Positions 31,201 to 40,305 of a DNA stretch of 52,904 bases are shown piece after piece. The first letter of the stretch is position 1, and every line of letters begins with the position of its first letter. Below the pieces are notes generated by a model, which was given only the letters and a program-made list of their open reading frames with translations, was not told the origin of the DNA and did no database searches. Both the position numbers and the translations under genes were made by a program. Source of the stretch: a virus; IMG/VR virus record IMGVR_UViG_3300014838_000028, positions 1 through 52,904 of that record. One strand, written 5' to 3'.

Positions 31201-31946
31201 GTGTGAAGCTGCCTAAGGGTCTAATGGATGATACCCTAAATGGGTATTTCACTAATGCTCAGGATATGATTCTCACAGGCTTTGAGAAGGCACCTGCTGG
31301 TACTCAAACTCTTGCAGCCGGATTCTGGTTTGTAAAGCTTGGTCCTTCATTGAAAGCAATGGGTAATGTGAACGGGACTCTTTACACTGACGGTATGGCT
31401 GCCGGTATGGCAGATGCCAAGAAACAAGCAGCTATGTATACCGCACTAAAGACACAAGCTGATAACCTTGTAAAGAACCATAAGATATACCTCGGTGAGA
31501 AGTCACCGTCTAAACTGTCCACGGCAATCGGTGTGGATTATCTACTCGGGTTCAATAAAGGCATAGGTGATGCTCCAACACAAAAGACGGTAACCGGGAC
31601 ATTGACCACATTTTTGGACAAGTTGATAACAACGGGAGACACTTACACTCCTAAGTTTACAACGCTTGGTAGTGATTGGTCGACCGCTCTAGGTAAAGGA
31701 ATCACAGCCGATCAATCTTTGGTTGTTACAGCAGCCACTAACCTGGCTAATGCAGCCGTAGCGGCTGTGCAGGCTGTGTTTGCAAAAGCAAACTCGACAA
31801 CGAACATTACCAATAGTGTGAATATACCGATCACCACAGGCACAGGAGTTATCCCTAATAATGTTGTCACTCAAATTCAGGGCGTGGTTTATGAAACTCT
31901 AAATAATGTCGCTCAAGCCAGTGCGTCTACTCTCAGACAGACCTAA
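28206..31946 (+). CDS. Tape measure protein
   Basis: 1,246 residues from ATG 28206. It sets tail length; at about 1.5 angstrom per residue this would be near 190 nm. N-terminal third is highly acidic and helical with four tandem units ending in KKAALEVSL (around residues 138, 173, 206 and 243, spacing 33-37) and then LDAD/EITSF-type repeats (360-430). Two hydrophobic regions (IVVFAAGGALVTGLAGMIAS near 505; ALTGVIGAGGLSAGALAGVA near 930) could enter the host membrane. Near the C-terminus, GEKSPSKLSTAIGVDYLLG is a motif common to tape measures. Position after the chaperones agrees. Confidence 0.85.
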   Translation: MAAAGVGEGSSVSTSYTGDPAQWNTVQDDMVTTNDSTTQSIEDDWDDTAQVVTDDIDDITTAAEGLDSTHVIDVSLADSTPDGDVKTDIEAINTAKTNLQADPDIALTATLEDASGDGTVADTLTSIDAKMKDLADKKAALEVSLAQGDPDGTVQKAIDNIDSKMDDLKKKKAALEVSLNDTSKDGDVQTEIDDIDKKMTDLAKKKAALEVSLTESGDMDTYDSINAALDDIVAKMKDLADKKAALTVTLTNTTDEGDSVSHSLDADAKALGDLQTDAKDPVDITVTASDNGTIAKEETAIQDLRDDAAVPVIVDVQGKGTGLTTDDTETTTLNVVDDPDAERVITEFKDELASVPDEETTALDADATQGDEDITTFTGKVKDVDAVTGTAKLDADPAAGEAEITSFDETVGAVDAEHVDAHLGATYDPATVAAVIEALKLQIKEGTAGDDFNVSLNWTGIAGGSKPSKSQDKDLQQGLASGFASFLSNAGLTDLDSMVESALKADKIVVFAAGGALVTGLAGMIASAMPGLGGAVFSLVGANNVMKTKLTAAFGRITTLFSQDVSSAMAGPGPDALTYTKKTAPTKADIGKVIPLGGALGALLTSVGVMENDLVQPTKDFGAGMTIWCAALDKIISSKGFKDLLNQVSTFSENSSAQWGTIVGEFLQGIGQMLVAMEPLETTVLGIFSSMAASFSGNKAKGAEDKFFNELNNFLTKDAPDLKSMFDSIGTLATTLITVITAAGPGIADITTAGAAGLNTILTGLGSLLNVLNSLGSGGKVASGAVVIGLLATYKKVFTTALPALFKAIFGVTLAPKKGKPTPGGIPDDSTNPNISNSTVTTAAEQIQSGGESVQKGGADILTASENMTNSADVEDTAGETQVAASETEEAASIQEEEAALVNEAGGGSSKIAGLLKTALTGVIGAGGLSAGALAGVAGIAGLTGLIAGGAYLSEAVFPDTYPNANQPLTSPSSGPKSKDYQATETNTFNTAMQDIAAGVKLPKGLMDDTLNGYFTNAQDMILTGFEKAPAGTQTLAAGFWFVKLGPSLKAMGNVNGTLYTDGMAAGMADAKKQAAMYTALKTQADNLVKNHKIYLGEKSPSKLSTAIGVDYLLGFNKGIGDAPTQKTVTGTLTTFLDKLITTGDTYTPKFTTLGSDWSTALGKGITADQSLVVTAATNLANAAVAAVQAVFAKANSTTNITNSVNIPITTGTGVIPNNVVTQIQGVVYETLNNVAQASASTLRQT

Positions 31947-31958
31947 AGGAGCATGTAA

Positions 31959-32267
31959 ATGGAATATTTGTGCCCTAGAGACGGCTCGACTTTGCATGTC
32001 CCTGATGCTGTTATTTGGGACTGGCAAACAGCCTCTCTTTTGTGTGATGTTTGCTCAACCGGTTTTTGGTTATCAGAGCTGCAAGGAGACTCTTTGAAGC
32101 TCTATGATGCAAAGAACCGAACGTTTCGTGGCCCAGTGTGGGTTGCAGTACAGCAAGAACTTGTTGCACATAGGCTTCGGGGACATGGTGTTAGTTCTAA
32201 AGTACAAGCACTTTTGTCTCCGAGGCAGTTGGAGTTACATAGGAAAAGGAATGGGGATGCGATATGA
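31959..32267 (+). CDS. Small tail-operon protein with possible zinc site
   Basis: 102 residues from ATG 31959, AAAGGAGC upstream. CPRDG near the N-terminus and CDVCSTGFW 24 residues later resemble a zinc knuckle; the C-terminal half is basic and helical (QELVAHRLRGHGVSSKVQAL). Lies between tape measure and tail fibre genes; role unknown. Confidence 0.5.
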   Translation: MEYLCPRDGSTLHVPDAVIWDWQTASLLCDVCSTGFWLSELQGDSLKLYDAKNRTFRGPVWVAVQQELVAHRLRGHGVSSKVQALLSPRQLELHRKRNGDAI

Positions 32268-35200
32268 GCCAGAAATGGACTGCTGACAGTAATTCAACTA
32301 TTGCACTTCGCATGGTACCAAGCCATTCCTCGTGCCATCTCTCTGATGGCACGCTCGTCTTTATAGACTTCGACGGGACTAACTACTATCTCAAGTGGTG
32401 GGGCCACACTGGAAGCCCGACGACCATCTTCAGCTTTAGCAATACAGCAATGTCTGCATCGTTTAGTATTTGTCGAGATTCATCCAATAACATTTATGTT
32501 GGCGGTGGTGACTTAAGTGTCACTCCTTACTCTCTTCTATTTGCCTTTCCTTATACAGGAAGCCATACCTGGAATACCGGTATAACTGGTTGCTATGTCT
32601 CATTCAGTAATGGTTGGGTCAGCCATTTCGCTGGTAACCCAGCGATAGGTTGTAACGCTCTTATGTGGGTAAATGATGGCGGGGGTGTAGGAGGCGCTGG
32701 GCATATTCTGTGGGTTGGTCAATCTTACAATGCCGGTGCAACAACTCTCGCCGCCATTGCTTTAGTGTTTGATGCCGGTGCGGCTCTAGTTGGGACGACT
32801 ACGGTTACTACTAACACATCCTTTTCCGTTACAACTAATTCTTCAGGCTGGGGGATTTGTGATGCTTGTGCCAGTTTTGGGATTGGGTCAACTTCAGGAG
32901 TATGGGGCAATGGAGACACAAACTCCGGTGGTGTCGTCTTTGGAACATGGTCGATCAATTCTTCTGGCATCCTTACGGCAACATATGTAAGTACAATTCC
33001 CGCTTCTCTCGGAATGATTTTCTGTGTGTCTCAATCTCCAGGTAACTACACATTTATTACTCGTGTTTCATCCTCTGGCTATTACGGTGCCACCTGTGTA
33101 ACGGCAACTACTAAAAGTTCTACCGTTAGCTCTGGTGCAGTTGCTAACATGCCTCAAAACATGGGCGTGGGTTATTACGCTTTTGCTTGTAATATGTTCC
33201 TCGACCCTCTCACAGCTAATCAAGTATGGGTTATAGCACCGGGGACACTAAGTGGAACATCTATTCCGATTTATCGGCTTAGTGTTGCTACCGGTTCCGG
33301 CACTCCGGTTTGGAGTGCGACTGCTGTTCTCGACGACACCTTTACAGGAGTTTACGCTCAGCCGTACATAGATATTTCAGTTGTTCGTGAGCCTATAGGT
33401 ACGGTGGTTGATTATGCCTGCGATATTGAAAGCGCTTCAGGCACATATTCTCTGTTTGGAGATTATGCAGCTTTTGCTTTAGCACCGAGCCCACCGACGT
33501 TGTCGACACCTATAAATAGTCAGACGCTCGATGTCAGTGTCAACGGTGTGACTGTTGGTGGCTACTATAACTCGACTGACATGCAAAACATGAATGCCTA
33601 TGCTCTACAAATCAAGACATCCAGTGGCGCTTGGCAATATTACAATGCTAGTGGTGGATCATTGCAAAGCACGATTGTTTGGAATACACTCGGGACTCAG
33701 ATAGTCCCCGGTGGTTTCTTCCAAGTATCTCTAAGCCACACACTTGTTTCTGATGGTAACGTTTATAACTGGTCATTCGCTTCTCAAGAAGCTGCTCAAA
33801 ACCTTCAAGGTTCATTCGCTACTCCGTTTACTTTCACGGCAATGACACCGCCTACGGTATCGGTGACTTCTCCGACCGGTCTAGTCGCTCACGGTCAGCC
33901 TACAGTTATTTGGACAGAGTCATTACCGTCTGGTTCCATACAGACAGGTTATGAGGCCGTTATTTGCACGGCCGTTGGGGCCGGCGCTCCCGGTGGGACG
34001 ATTATTTGGGACTCTGGAGTTATAAACAGTACAGCTTTATCAGCCACACCGGCACCTATTTCTGCATCTGGCACATACTATGCGTATGTGCAAGTAACTG
34101 AGACAGGTGGCGAGACAAGTGCTTGGGCATATTCAGCCTTTACATTCTCTGCTGATTCACCAGGCTTGCCGACTTATACGGTTGTGCAAGGCGTCGACGG
34201 CAACGGTGTTCCCTGCTTTATACATACATTGCAAGGCCATGACAATATCATGGACAAAGCAAGCTCTTCTCTAGAAACAGGGCTCGGTAACTGGCAATGT
34301 GCTCTAAATAACACGGTAGGGTTCGGTGGCCCAGTAAATGGATTTGACTCTAGTGCGAATGCATCGCACATAGTTACTGAGGCCGGCGTCGTCGTTGGCT
34401 ATTCAGCCGGTATTGGACTCCAGCCTTGTCTTGGAAACTTGGGTGTTTCTGGTGCAGATTCAAGTAGTTATGGGATGAACCTCGTTCTCACGGGGGCACC
34501 TCCGACTTCGATTGCATCGAAAGTCAGCACTGCATTCTTCCAAGCTGCACAGCTTTCTGCTTCTGCTTATACCATAGCTGGACCGGCAGGTGCCGGGTGG
34601 ACAAACGGAGCTATTACATCCATAGCTTCATTTACAGCAGAGTGTACTTATACACCTTCTGCTGCCGACGTTGGTTCTGGTGCAAGCCCATGGATAATTG
34701 GCCGTGCGGGTGAATGGGGCTTTGAGTTTTCAGGTTCAGGAAACGTCAATGTTTACGTCTGGAATTCAGTCGGTACAGCGGTTCAGGTCGGTTCCCTTGG
34801 GACGCTTGTTGCAGGTACTACTTACAGAATAGCTTTGTGTCAGTATTCAACTACTTGGTATGTCTTCTTGAATGGTGTACTGAAAAATACATACACGACA
34901 GCACTTACTGTGAAAACTCCTTCGGCAGGTACTTCTTTTTATATTGGGGTTGTTGGGAGCACCGGTCTTTCAGGTGTAATAGATGAAGTTCGTATTTCTG
35001 ATGTATGCCGGTATACGAGTGGTTATACACCGGCAACGACTCCATTTGTAAATGATGTAAACACTGGTTGCTTGTATCACCTCGACTTCGCTGCTCCAGC
35101 AGCTAACTTTGGCGAGACAATGTACCAGTCAACCACAAATGCTAGTGGCCCTGTTGGCCCTGTTGGGAACGGTGCAGGGCAAGGTGCTATTTTAGGAACT

Positions 35201-36730
35201 GCCTGGTCGGTTGAAGTTCAAATTTCGGGGACCGGTGCCGGTGTAATCGTTCAGCGTACTGGTAACTCCAGCTACGGAATTCAGTGGTCATTGCAAATGA
35301 ATAATGGAATCCTTGTTCTCTATTTTTGCAATAGTGCTGGCACACTCATTACTGTTGATGGTAACTATGTACCATCTCAAGTGTCTGTGGTACAAGCGTC
35401 TTGGGATGGCTCCAATATTAGGTTGTTTGTCAATGGGATTCTACAAGGTACTACAGCTTGCACGAGTGTATGGCCTGCAACAGGCGGAGGCTATAACCTT
35501 CAGATGGATGGAGTCAATAATGGAGTATTCACAATAGATGAACTTCGTATCTCAAATATAGCTCGTAATGTTGCCAACTATATTCCACAGACAACCGAGT
35601 ATGTTGTAGATGTCTATACGTGTGTCCTCTATCACTTCGACGGTGGTATAATGCAAAGCAGTTACTCGTCAGTTGATGGTTCATATAGTCTGTATATAAT
35701 CAGTGGTCCTAATGGAGCTTATGCCATTTGGCAGTCATATGCTTCACAGGTTATTGCGCCTAGCTCTGCATACACAATCCAGGCAGAGTTTCTTTCACCC
35801 GGAGCGAGCCCATCACAGGTAACGGTAAATTGGCTTACAAGTAGTGGAGCAGTTATTTCCTCAGCATATTCAACCTGTACCGGTACGTCTGGATGGGTGC
35901 TATGCACTTTCAACGCTTCGTCACCGAGTACCGCTTATGGCGTCTCAATTGCAATAGAGGGGGCTTCGGGAGCATCCATCAACCAAATACTTGATGTCAT
36001 TGGCATTTCACCTGGGACTAGTCAACCTTGGACTCTCGGCGGTTTTGCTGGTAGTGAGGTAGTAGCCATACAGCGTTCGGATGGACTTTATGTTCGAGGC
36101 GCCGGTTACATAACTTCTCTTCCTGCTGGTCCTGACTGGGTATCAACCGTAACCTCAGGGAACTGCTTGCCTCTTAGTAGTCCAGGACAGATTGCTGTTT
36201 TGAACGACTACGAGTCAGTGCCTGGGACAGCCTATACATTTTCGGCACAGTTGATGGGAACAGGTGCGTTGTATACATCCCTCGTCTCGGCAGGTCCAAT
36301 TACATTGGGGCTTTCAAATTCCTCCTGGTGGGCCATCGACCCAACGAATCCTGCGGCCTCTATGATTATTCAGGTCACAGGTCAAACCACTTCACAGTAC
36401 AAATTGACCGGTGCCAATTACCAATTATCAGATAGTCCGGCTCCGGTGATGCCAAACGTCACTTCTCTAGGGACATTTGGTCAGTCTGGAACACTAACGA
36501 TACAGACTGGGTCACCAGTGGAGTTTACTAATTTGAAGGCCATGCTTACAAACCCTGATGTCAAATTCCTAGTAAATCCATTCAGTGAGGGGTTGTATTC
36601 AACATTAGCTGTTGCAGACCCGACAGGTGGCACATCGGGATCGGTTCATGCTTCTACATTCAAGGGTGGATCGGCCGCTGCGCCGTATCGAGAGTCAACA
36701 GTCAGTTACGTCCAAGTAGGAAGGCCCTAG
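32264..36730 (+). CDS. Large tail fibre / minor tail protein with LamG-like domains
   Basis: 1,488 residues from ATG 32264 (ATGA overlap). The N-terminal 400 residues consist of repeated beta blades (SDGTLVFIDFDGTNYYLKWW; LTANQVWVIAPG) suggestive of a beta-propeller. Around 410-640 lie fibronectin-like segments (PTVSVTSPTGLVAHGQPTVI). Two LamG/concanavalin-type lectin domains follow, about 780-930 and 980-1140, each ending with IDEVRIS or IDELRIS and Y-P-T-type exits. The C-terminus is another jelly-roll-like region. Such domains bind carbohydrate, so it likely recognises host surface glycans. Low-complexity Thr/Ser/Gly content is typical of tail fibres. Confidence 0.7.
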   Translation: MSQKWTADSNSTIALRMVPSHSSCHLSDGTLVFIDFDGTNYYLKWWGHTGSPTTIFSFSNTAMSASFSICRDSSNNIYVGGGDLSVTPYSLLFAFPYTGSHTWNTGITGCYVSFSNGWVSHFAGNPAIGCNALMWVNDGGGVGGAGHILWVGQSYNAGATTLAAIALVFDAGAALVGTTTVTTNTSFSVTTNSSGWGICDACASFGIGSTSGVWGNGDTNSGGVVFGTWSINSSGILTATYVSTIPASLGMIFCVSQSPGNYTFITRVSSSGYYGATCVTATTKSSTVSSGAVANMPQNMGVGYYAFACNMFLDPLTANQVWVIAPGTLSGTSIPIYRLSVATGSGTPVWSATAVLDDTFTGVYAQPYIDISVVREPIGTVVDYACDIESASGTYSLFGDYAAFALAPSPPTLSTPINSQTLDVSVNGVTVGGYYNSTDMQNMNAYALQIKTSSGAWQYYNASGGSLQSTIVWNTLGTQIVPGGFFQVSLSHTLVSDGNVYNWSFASQEAAQNLQGSFATPFTFTAMTPPTVSVTSPTGLVAHGQPTVIWTESLPSGSIQTGYEAVICTAVGAGAPGGTIIWDSGVINSTALSATPAPISASGTYYAYVQVTETGGETSAWAYSAFTFSADSPGLPTYTVVQGVDGNGVPCFIHTLQGHDNIMDKASSSLETGLGNWQCALNNTVGFGGPVNGFDSSANASHIVTEAGVVVGYSAGIGLQPCLGNLGVSGADSSSYGMNLVLTGAPPTSIASKVSTAFFQAAQLSASAYTIAGPAGAGWTNGAITSIASFTAECTYTPSAADVGSGASPWIIGRAGEWGFEFSGSGNVNVYVWNSVGTAVQVGSLGTLVAGTTYRIALCQYSTTWYVFLNGVLKNTYTTALTVKTPSAGTSFYIGVVGSTGLSGVIDEVRISDVCRYTSGYTPATTPFVNDVNTGCLYHLDFAAPAANFGETMYQSTTNASGPVGPVGNGAGQGAILGTAWSVEVQISGTGAGVIVQRTGNSSYGIQWSLQMNNGILVLYFCNSAGTLITVDGNYVPSQVSVVQASWDGSNIRLFVNGILQGTTACTSVWPATGGGYNLQMDGVNNGVFTIDELRISNIARNVANYIPQTTEYVVDVYTCVLYHFDGGIMQSSYSSVDGSYSLYIISGPNGAYAIWQSYASQVIAPSSAYTIQAEFLSPGASPSQVTVNWLTSSGAVISSAYSTCTGTSGWVLCTFNASSPSTAYGVSIAIEGASGASINQILDVIGISPGTSQPWTLGGFAGSEVVAIQRSDGLYVRGAGYITSLPAGPDWVSTVTSGNCLPLSSPGQIAVLNDYESVPGTAYTFSAQLMGTGALYTSLVSAGPITLGLSNSSWWAIDPTNPAASMIIQVTGQTTSQYKLTGANYQLSDSPAPVMPNVTSLGTFGQSGTLTIQTGSPVEFTNLKAMLTNPDVKFLVNPFSEGLYSTLAVADPTGGTSGSVHASTFKGGSAAAPYRESTVSYVQVGRP

Positions 36731-36733
36731 ATT

Positions 36734-37981
36734 ATGGCCATCGGTGGCTTTATACCGACGAGTCGGTATTTGCACCAGCTTTCGGCAGGTGCCGTGACGA
36801 ATGTAAACACCGTGGTTAGTGTCTACGATCCTTATGGCAACCCGAAAGCTGGTTATGGGAACATTCCAATTTCCACTCTAACCATCGCTGCAAACCGTAC
36901 CGGTACGCAGCGCACTACGGCTAGCATGACAGTGACACTCGACCCGAATACTTTCTGGCCAAGGCCGATAGACTTGTCGAGTCCACTCGCTCCTAATGGG
37001 AATGAACTATATATCTCCTGCGGTTATGTGTATCCTGATAAGTCGTCAGATATGTTCTTGCAGGGTAAGTTCCCAATAGTAACTTGCACGATGGCTGCTC
37101 AAGGGACATTGTCAATGACAGTGTCAGCCGACGATAGAGCATGGTCGATAGGTCGTAGAGGTCTTACGGCCCCTTATACAGTTCCTGAAGATAACAATGG
37201 GACTTCAGTTGGTACTATTTCTGTAGTCATTTTGAACCTGTTGCAACTAAACATCTCAGCCTTGCCAGCAATAAATTACAATGTGGACAGCACTAATCAG
37301 CTAGCCCCACCAAACACATACAGTGTTGGCCAGGACCCTTGGCAAGCGGCAACCGATTTAGCAACAAGTACAGGTTGGGAACTTTATTTGGACCCGTCGG
37401 GAAACGTGGTTGCTGCACCTCCCGCCTCCGGCGGTACGTCGATTTGGTATATCTCTTCGACACCTGGTAGTCAGATAGCTCTTACTGGCAGTCGAGTTTT
37501 GACAGCCGATCAAATCTTCAATGACTACTTTGTCATTACAGCGAATAGTGACTCCTATAACTACTTCGCAACTAGTCCTACAATTATGCCTCCGGTACAG
37601 TCAGAAGTGTGTGACCAGAATCCTAACAGTCCCACTTATGTTTCTTACTCAGGTGGGTCACCAATGCCGGTCGGTTGGACTGGAGTATATCAAGGTGGTA
37701 CATTTGGAGACATTGTCCAGTTTATACAGTCATCGGTTGCTACTAACTCCTTAGCAGCAGAAGCAGAAGCTCAGCTTGATCTAACTCTGAGTTTAGGGAA
37801 GATTGACACTCTGACACTCGACGGGCCAATAAATCCGGCTGTGCAGATAGATGATTTCTGCAATGTGCTAATCCCTCGTATTGGGCTGACAAGCTGGACA
37901 CAGTATGTCGTCGACGGTTTCTCTACAACATATGCCTTGAATGGCAAGACGTCATACACTCTTAGAAGGGTGATTCTATGA
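36734..37981 (+). CDS. Minor tail protein (tail hub-like)
   Basis: 415 residues from ATG 36734. The segment SADDRAWSIGRRGLTAPYTV with the following helix (TDLATSTGWELYLDPSGNV) and EIGKIDTLTLDG-like C-terminus (LSLGKIDTLTLDGPINPAVQ) resembles the DUF5047/hub-type minor tail proteins found near tail tips of actinophages. Overlaps the next gene by four bases (ATGA). Probably part of the baseplate. Confidence 0.55.
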   Translation: MAIGGFIPTSRYLHQLSAGAVTNVNTVVSVYDPYGNPKAGYGNIPISTLTIAANRTGTQRTTASMTVTLDPNTFWPRPIDLSSPLAPNGNELYISCGYVYPDKSSDMFLQGKFPIVTCTMAAQGTLSMTVSADDRAWSIGRRGLTAPYTVPEDNNGTSVGTISVVILNLLQLNISALPAINYNVDSTNQLAPPNTYSVGQDPWQAATDLATSTGWELYLDPSGNVVAAPPASGGTSIWYISSTPGSQIALTGSRVLTADQIFNDYFVITANSDSYNYFATSPTIMPPVQSEVCDQNPNSPTYVSYSGGSPMPVGWTGVYQGGTFGDIVQFIQSSVATNSLAAEAEAQLDLTLSLGKIDTLTLDGPINPAVQIDDFCNVLIPRIGLTSWTQYVVDGFSTTYALNGKTSYTLRRVIL

Positions 37982-38751
37982 GTATGAACCCGACCACTAT
38001 TACTCTGAGCCCACATGCTCATATAGCAGGACAAGTTAGCTTGATGCAAAGAGCTATAAACAAAAGCGCTCAAAACAACGTACAGGCCGGCGAGATACAT
38101 TATGGACAAATAGCTGGTGCGCCTATTCAGTGTCATGCGGTTACTGGAGCAGGTAGCGGCGGTGCTGCTGCGGGTTCAAACATCCGCAAGGTTCCTGTCC
38201 TTATAGATGGGAATAAAAACTCTCAGCTTTGTGCCTATCCTGCTGACTATTATCCAATGACTGGGGATGTTGTAAAGCTCATTCTTGTCGGGACAGATAA
38301 GAAGGCACGAGGTCATTACCTCGTGATGAACCGCCTGGCATCTGGTCAAAATCCTGACCATGATTCAAAAATTGTTGCTGAGACAGGAGCAGGCGGTACA
38401 ATCCTAACTGCAACTTCTACAGCCATTCTTTCATTTGATCCGTTTGCAGTCTTCGGGATTATTCAAGGAATATTCCGAATTTCTTGGGGAGCTTGGTGGG
38501 CTGCAGGTAACCTATTAGCACAAGCAGTTAGCTACGATGGAGGTGGTGCTAGAACTTATGGACTAACTGGCATCGTTGAATCTACTAGCACTAATGTGGT
38601 CTTCTACACTGCGACAACTATTGCAGGTAACGTAGCAGGTATCCCGCTTACACTCAAATGGGGAAACTCAGCCGCGGGAGGCCCGATAAAAGTTATGGCA
38701 TCATCTAGTGGAACTATGGCTCTTGCTTGTGCCATTGAACAGATTGGATAG
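37978..38751 (+). CDS. Minor tail protein
   Basis: 257 residues from ATG 37978. An N-terminal helix, then an OB-like beta part (KVPVLIDGNKNSQLCAYPAD, YYPMTGDVVKLILVGTDKKA) and a C-terminal beta domain with Gly/Thr-rich strands. Similar composition to tail-tip proteins; family not recognised. A tip or fibre-joining role is inferred from position. Confidence 0.5.
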   Translation: MSMNPTTITLSPHAHIAGQVSLMQRAINKSAQNNVQAGEIHYGQIAGAPIQCHAVTGAGSGGAAAGSNIRKVPVLIDGNKNSQLCAYPADYYPMTGDVVKLILVGTDKKARGHYLVMNRLASGQNPDHDSKIVAETGAGGTILTATSTAILSFDPFAVFGIIQGIFRISWGAWWAAGNLLAQAVSYDGGGARTYGLTGIVESTSTNVVFYTATTIAGNVAGIPLTLKWGNSAAGGPIKVMASSSGTMALACAIEQIG

Positions 38752-38760
38752 GTGGGATAA

Positions 38761-39165
38761 ATGTCTGTCTTCAACCTAATAGCAGCATTGCACGCAACGG
38801 TTGTGCCACTCTCGGCACAGACGAACAATGAGCATTTCCAGATAACGCTGGCAGTAATAGCGATAGTCACAGCAGCGTTAGGCTGGTTCGTCAAGCGAGT
38901 AGTCCAGAATTCGGATGTTCGTTATACAACTCTAGTAACTGAACTACATGAAACAAACAACAAGCTTGCCGGTGTAGCAGAAGGTTTGGCACAAGTTGTA
39001 GGCCAACTAAGGTCTGCAAGTGAACAAAGCCTTATTTTGGCCGCTCAAGTTGCAAAAGACACGGTCATCGCTGCCGCTCAAGTCGCTAGAGAAACAGTTC
39101 AAGCCGCTGAACATTTAGCAGCTAACAAACAAAAGGAGATTCCAAATGGTCCAAGTAGTAACTAA
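38761..39165 (+). CDS. Membrane protein with coiled coil, possible lysis protein
   Basis: 134 residues from ATG 38761. One transmembrane helix (ITLAVIAIVTAALGWFVK, about 29-46), followed by a long amphipathic coiled coil (SEQSLILAAQVAKDTVIAAA...). Together with the next gene and the papain-like peptidase it suggests a lysis cassette; it could be a spanin-like or holin partner. Its 3' end overlaps the next gene by 20 bases. Confidence 0.5.
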   Translation: MSVFNLIAALHATVVPLSAQTNNEHFQITLAVIAIVTAALGWFVKRVVQNSDVRYTTLVTELHETNNKLAGVAEGLAQVVGQLRSASEQSLILAAQVAKDTVIAAAQVARETVQAAEHLAANKQKEIPNGPSSN

Positions 39166-39391
39166 GAAAGCTTCACTAAATCTCAATGCAGTCGCCACTG
39201 ACATTACGAAGTTCGGGGCGCCCGCCGTCACGATCTTTGAAGTGCTCGCCAACACACTGCCTCAGGTCAATCTCAGCAATGGTGCGCAGGCTTGTTTGTC
39301 TGCCGTCCTCGCCGTCCTGACCGCCGTCCTTTCATTCAGCAAGGCTAATGCCGTCGCCAAGGCATCGCCGGTTACCACGGTCGTCCGCTAA
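39146..39391 (+). CDS. Probable holin
   Basis: 81 residues from ATG 39146, with AAAGGAGA nine bases upstream. N-terminal basic strand, then FGAPAVTIFEVLANTLP and a hydrophobic helix (AQACLSAVLAVLTAVLSF). Size and position before a lytic-type peptidase are typical of actinophage holins. One or two membrane helices can be drawn; function inferred. Confidence 0.55.
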   Translation: MVQVVTKKASLNLNAVATDITKFGAPAVTIFEVLANTLPQVNLSNGAQACLSAVLAVLTAVLSFSKANAVAKASPVTTVVR

Positions 39392-40186
39392 GTGTCGCAC
39401 CCGGTATACGGACGTTTCCAGGTAGCTGAGAAGCCGAGGTTTGGTAGCCTGTTTCATAGGGACCAAATTCCGGTGACGTACAGGACCGTTTATCATGAGC
39501 CGCTGAATGGGGTATTAGATCAGAGTGACCTAATAGCCCAAGGTATTCATACCTCACAATTCATCCCCGGCTGCAAGACAGATGCCGACGCTCTCGGTAG
39601 CTGTACGGCTAACGGCGGTACGGCCCATCTCTCAACTGTAATTACTTCAGCCGCTTTCTTCGCCTGGACAAAGACGTCGAGTTATGATGACGTCGTCGCC
39701 ATTGAGAAGAATGCAATTGAGTTTTACCATGCAGACACTATGCTCTCTGGTAATCCCTCGACAGAATGGCCCCCGACCGATTGTGGTTCGTCTGGTCCTT
39801 ACGTCTTCGAGCTAGCACAGAAACTCGGTCTTGTGACCAATGAGACTGTGGTTAGTGATGCGGACGGAATAGTGTCCCTTTTGCAAACTGGGACACTGGC
39901 TGTAGGACAACCGTTCTTCAATGCCTGGGAGTCTCCTGATAATAGCGGGTTCATTGATGACGCCGGCATTCGTGGGGCTGTGGCCTCGGGTGTTGCCGGC
40001 GGTCACGAGACTTGCTGGTGGGGCGTCGAGCCTCGCATGAAGGGCAATTCTCTGGACCTGGAGAAAACAGTTATTTGGGCGAGGAATTCATGGGGTTCAG
40101 CATGGGGTGATAAGGGCAACTACTGTTTTAGGTTGGCGACCTTTATCCCTATCCTTCAATACTGCGACATTCGCCAATTTATCTAA
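39392..40186 (+). CDS. Papain-like (C1) cysteine peptidase, possible lysin
   Basis: 264 residues from GTG 39392, adjoining the holin-like gene. The catalytic set is readable: Cys71 in ALGSCTANGG, His205 in GGHETCWWG and Asn232 in WARNSWGSAWGDKGNY, the last being an almost textbook papain-family segment. It would cut peptide bonds, either in host peptidoglycan cross-bridges or in proteins. Position after membrane proteins favours lysis; a virion-borne peptidase is the alternative. A terminator follows directly. Confidence 0.7.
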   Translation: MSHPVYGRFQVAEKPRFGSLFHRDQIPVTYRTVYHEPLNGVLDQSDLIAQGIHTSQFIPGCKTDADALGSCTANGGTAHLSTVITSAAFFAWTKTSSYDDVVAIEKNAIEFYHADTMLSGNPSTEWPPTDCGSSGPYVFELAQKLGLVTNETVVSDADGIVSLLQTGTLAVGQPFFNAWESPDNSGFIDDAGIRGAVASGVAGGHETCWWGVEPRMKGNSLDLEKTVIWARNSWGSAWGDKGNYCFRLATFIPILQYCDIRQFI

Positions 40187-40202
40187 CCGAGTAGGACCGT
40201 CG

Positions 40203-40287
40203 AAGCCGGCCCGAGTAACGTAGCAGAACTGCACAGCATTATGGAGGCTGCGACTTTGAGCTATGGAACCGGGCCGGCTTTATTTTT
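40203..40287 (+). terminator. Terminator with a large structured loop
   Basis: AAGCCGGCCC (40203-40212) pairs perfectly with GGGCCGGCTT (40271-40280), followed by TATTTTTAT. The 58-base loop holds smaller stems (GCAG/CTGC, TAGC/GCTA). It ends the structural and lysis transcript before the replication module. Not a tRNA: no acceptor end or T-loop pattern. Confidence 0.8.
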
Positions 40288-40305
40288 ATCTAAAGGAGAA
40301 TGTCA

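Noticed and set aside
40203-40287. tRNA-like cloverleaf
   Set aside because: The closing stem is 10 bp with a T-run after it, and there is no T-loop or CCA-type end; it is a terminator with a structured loop.
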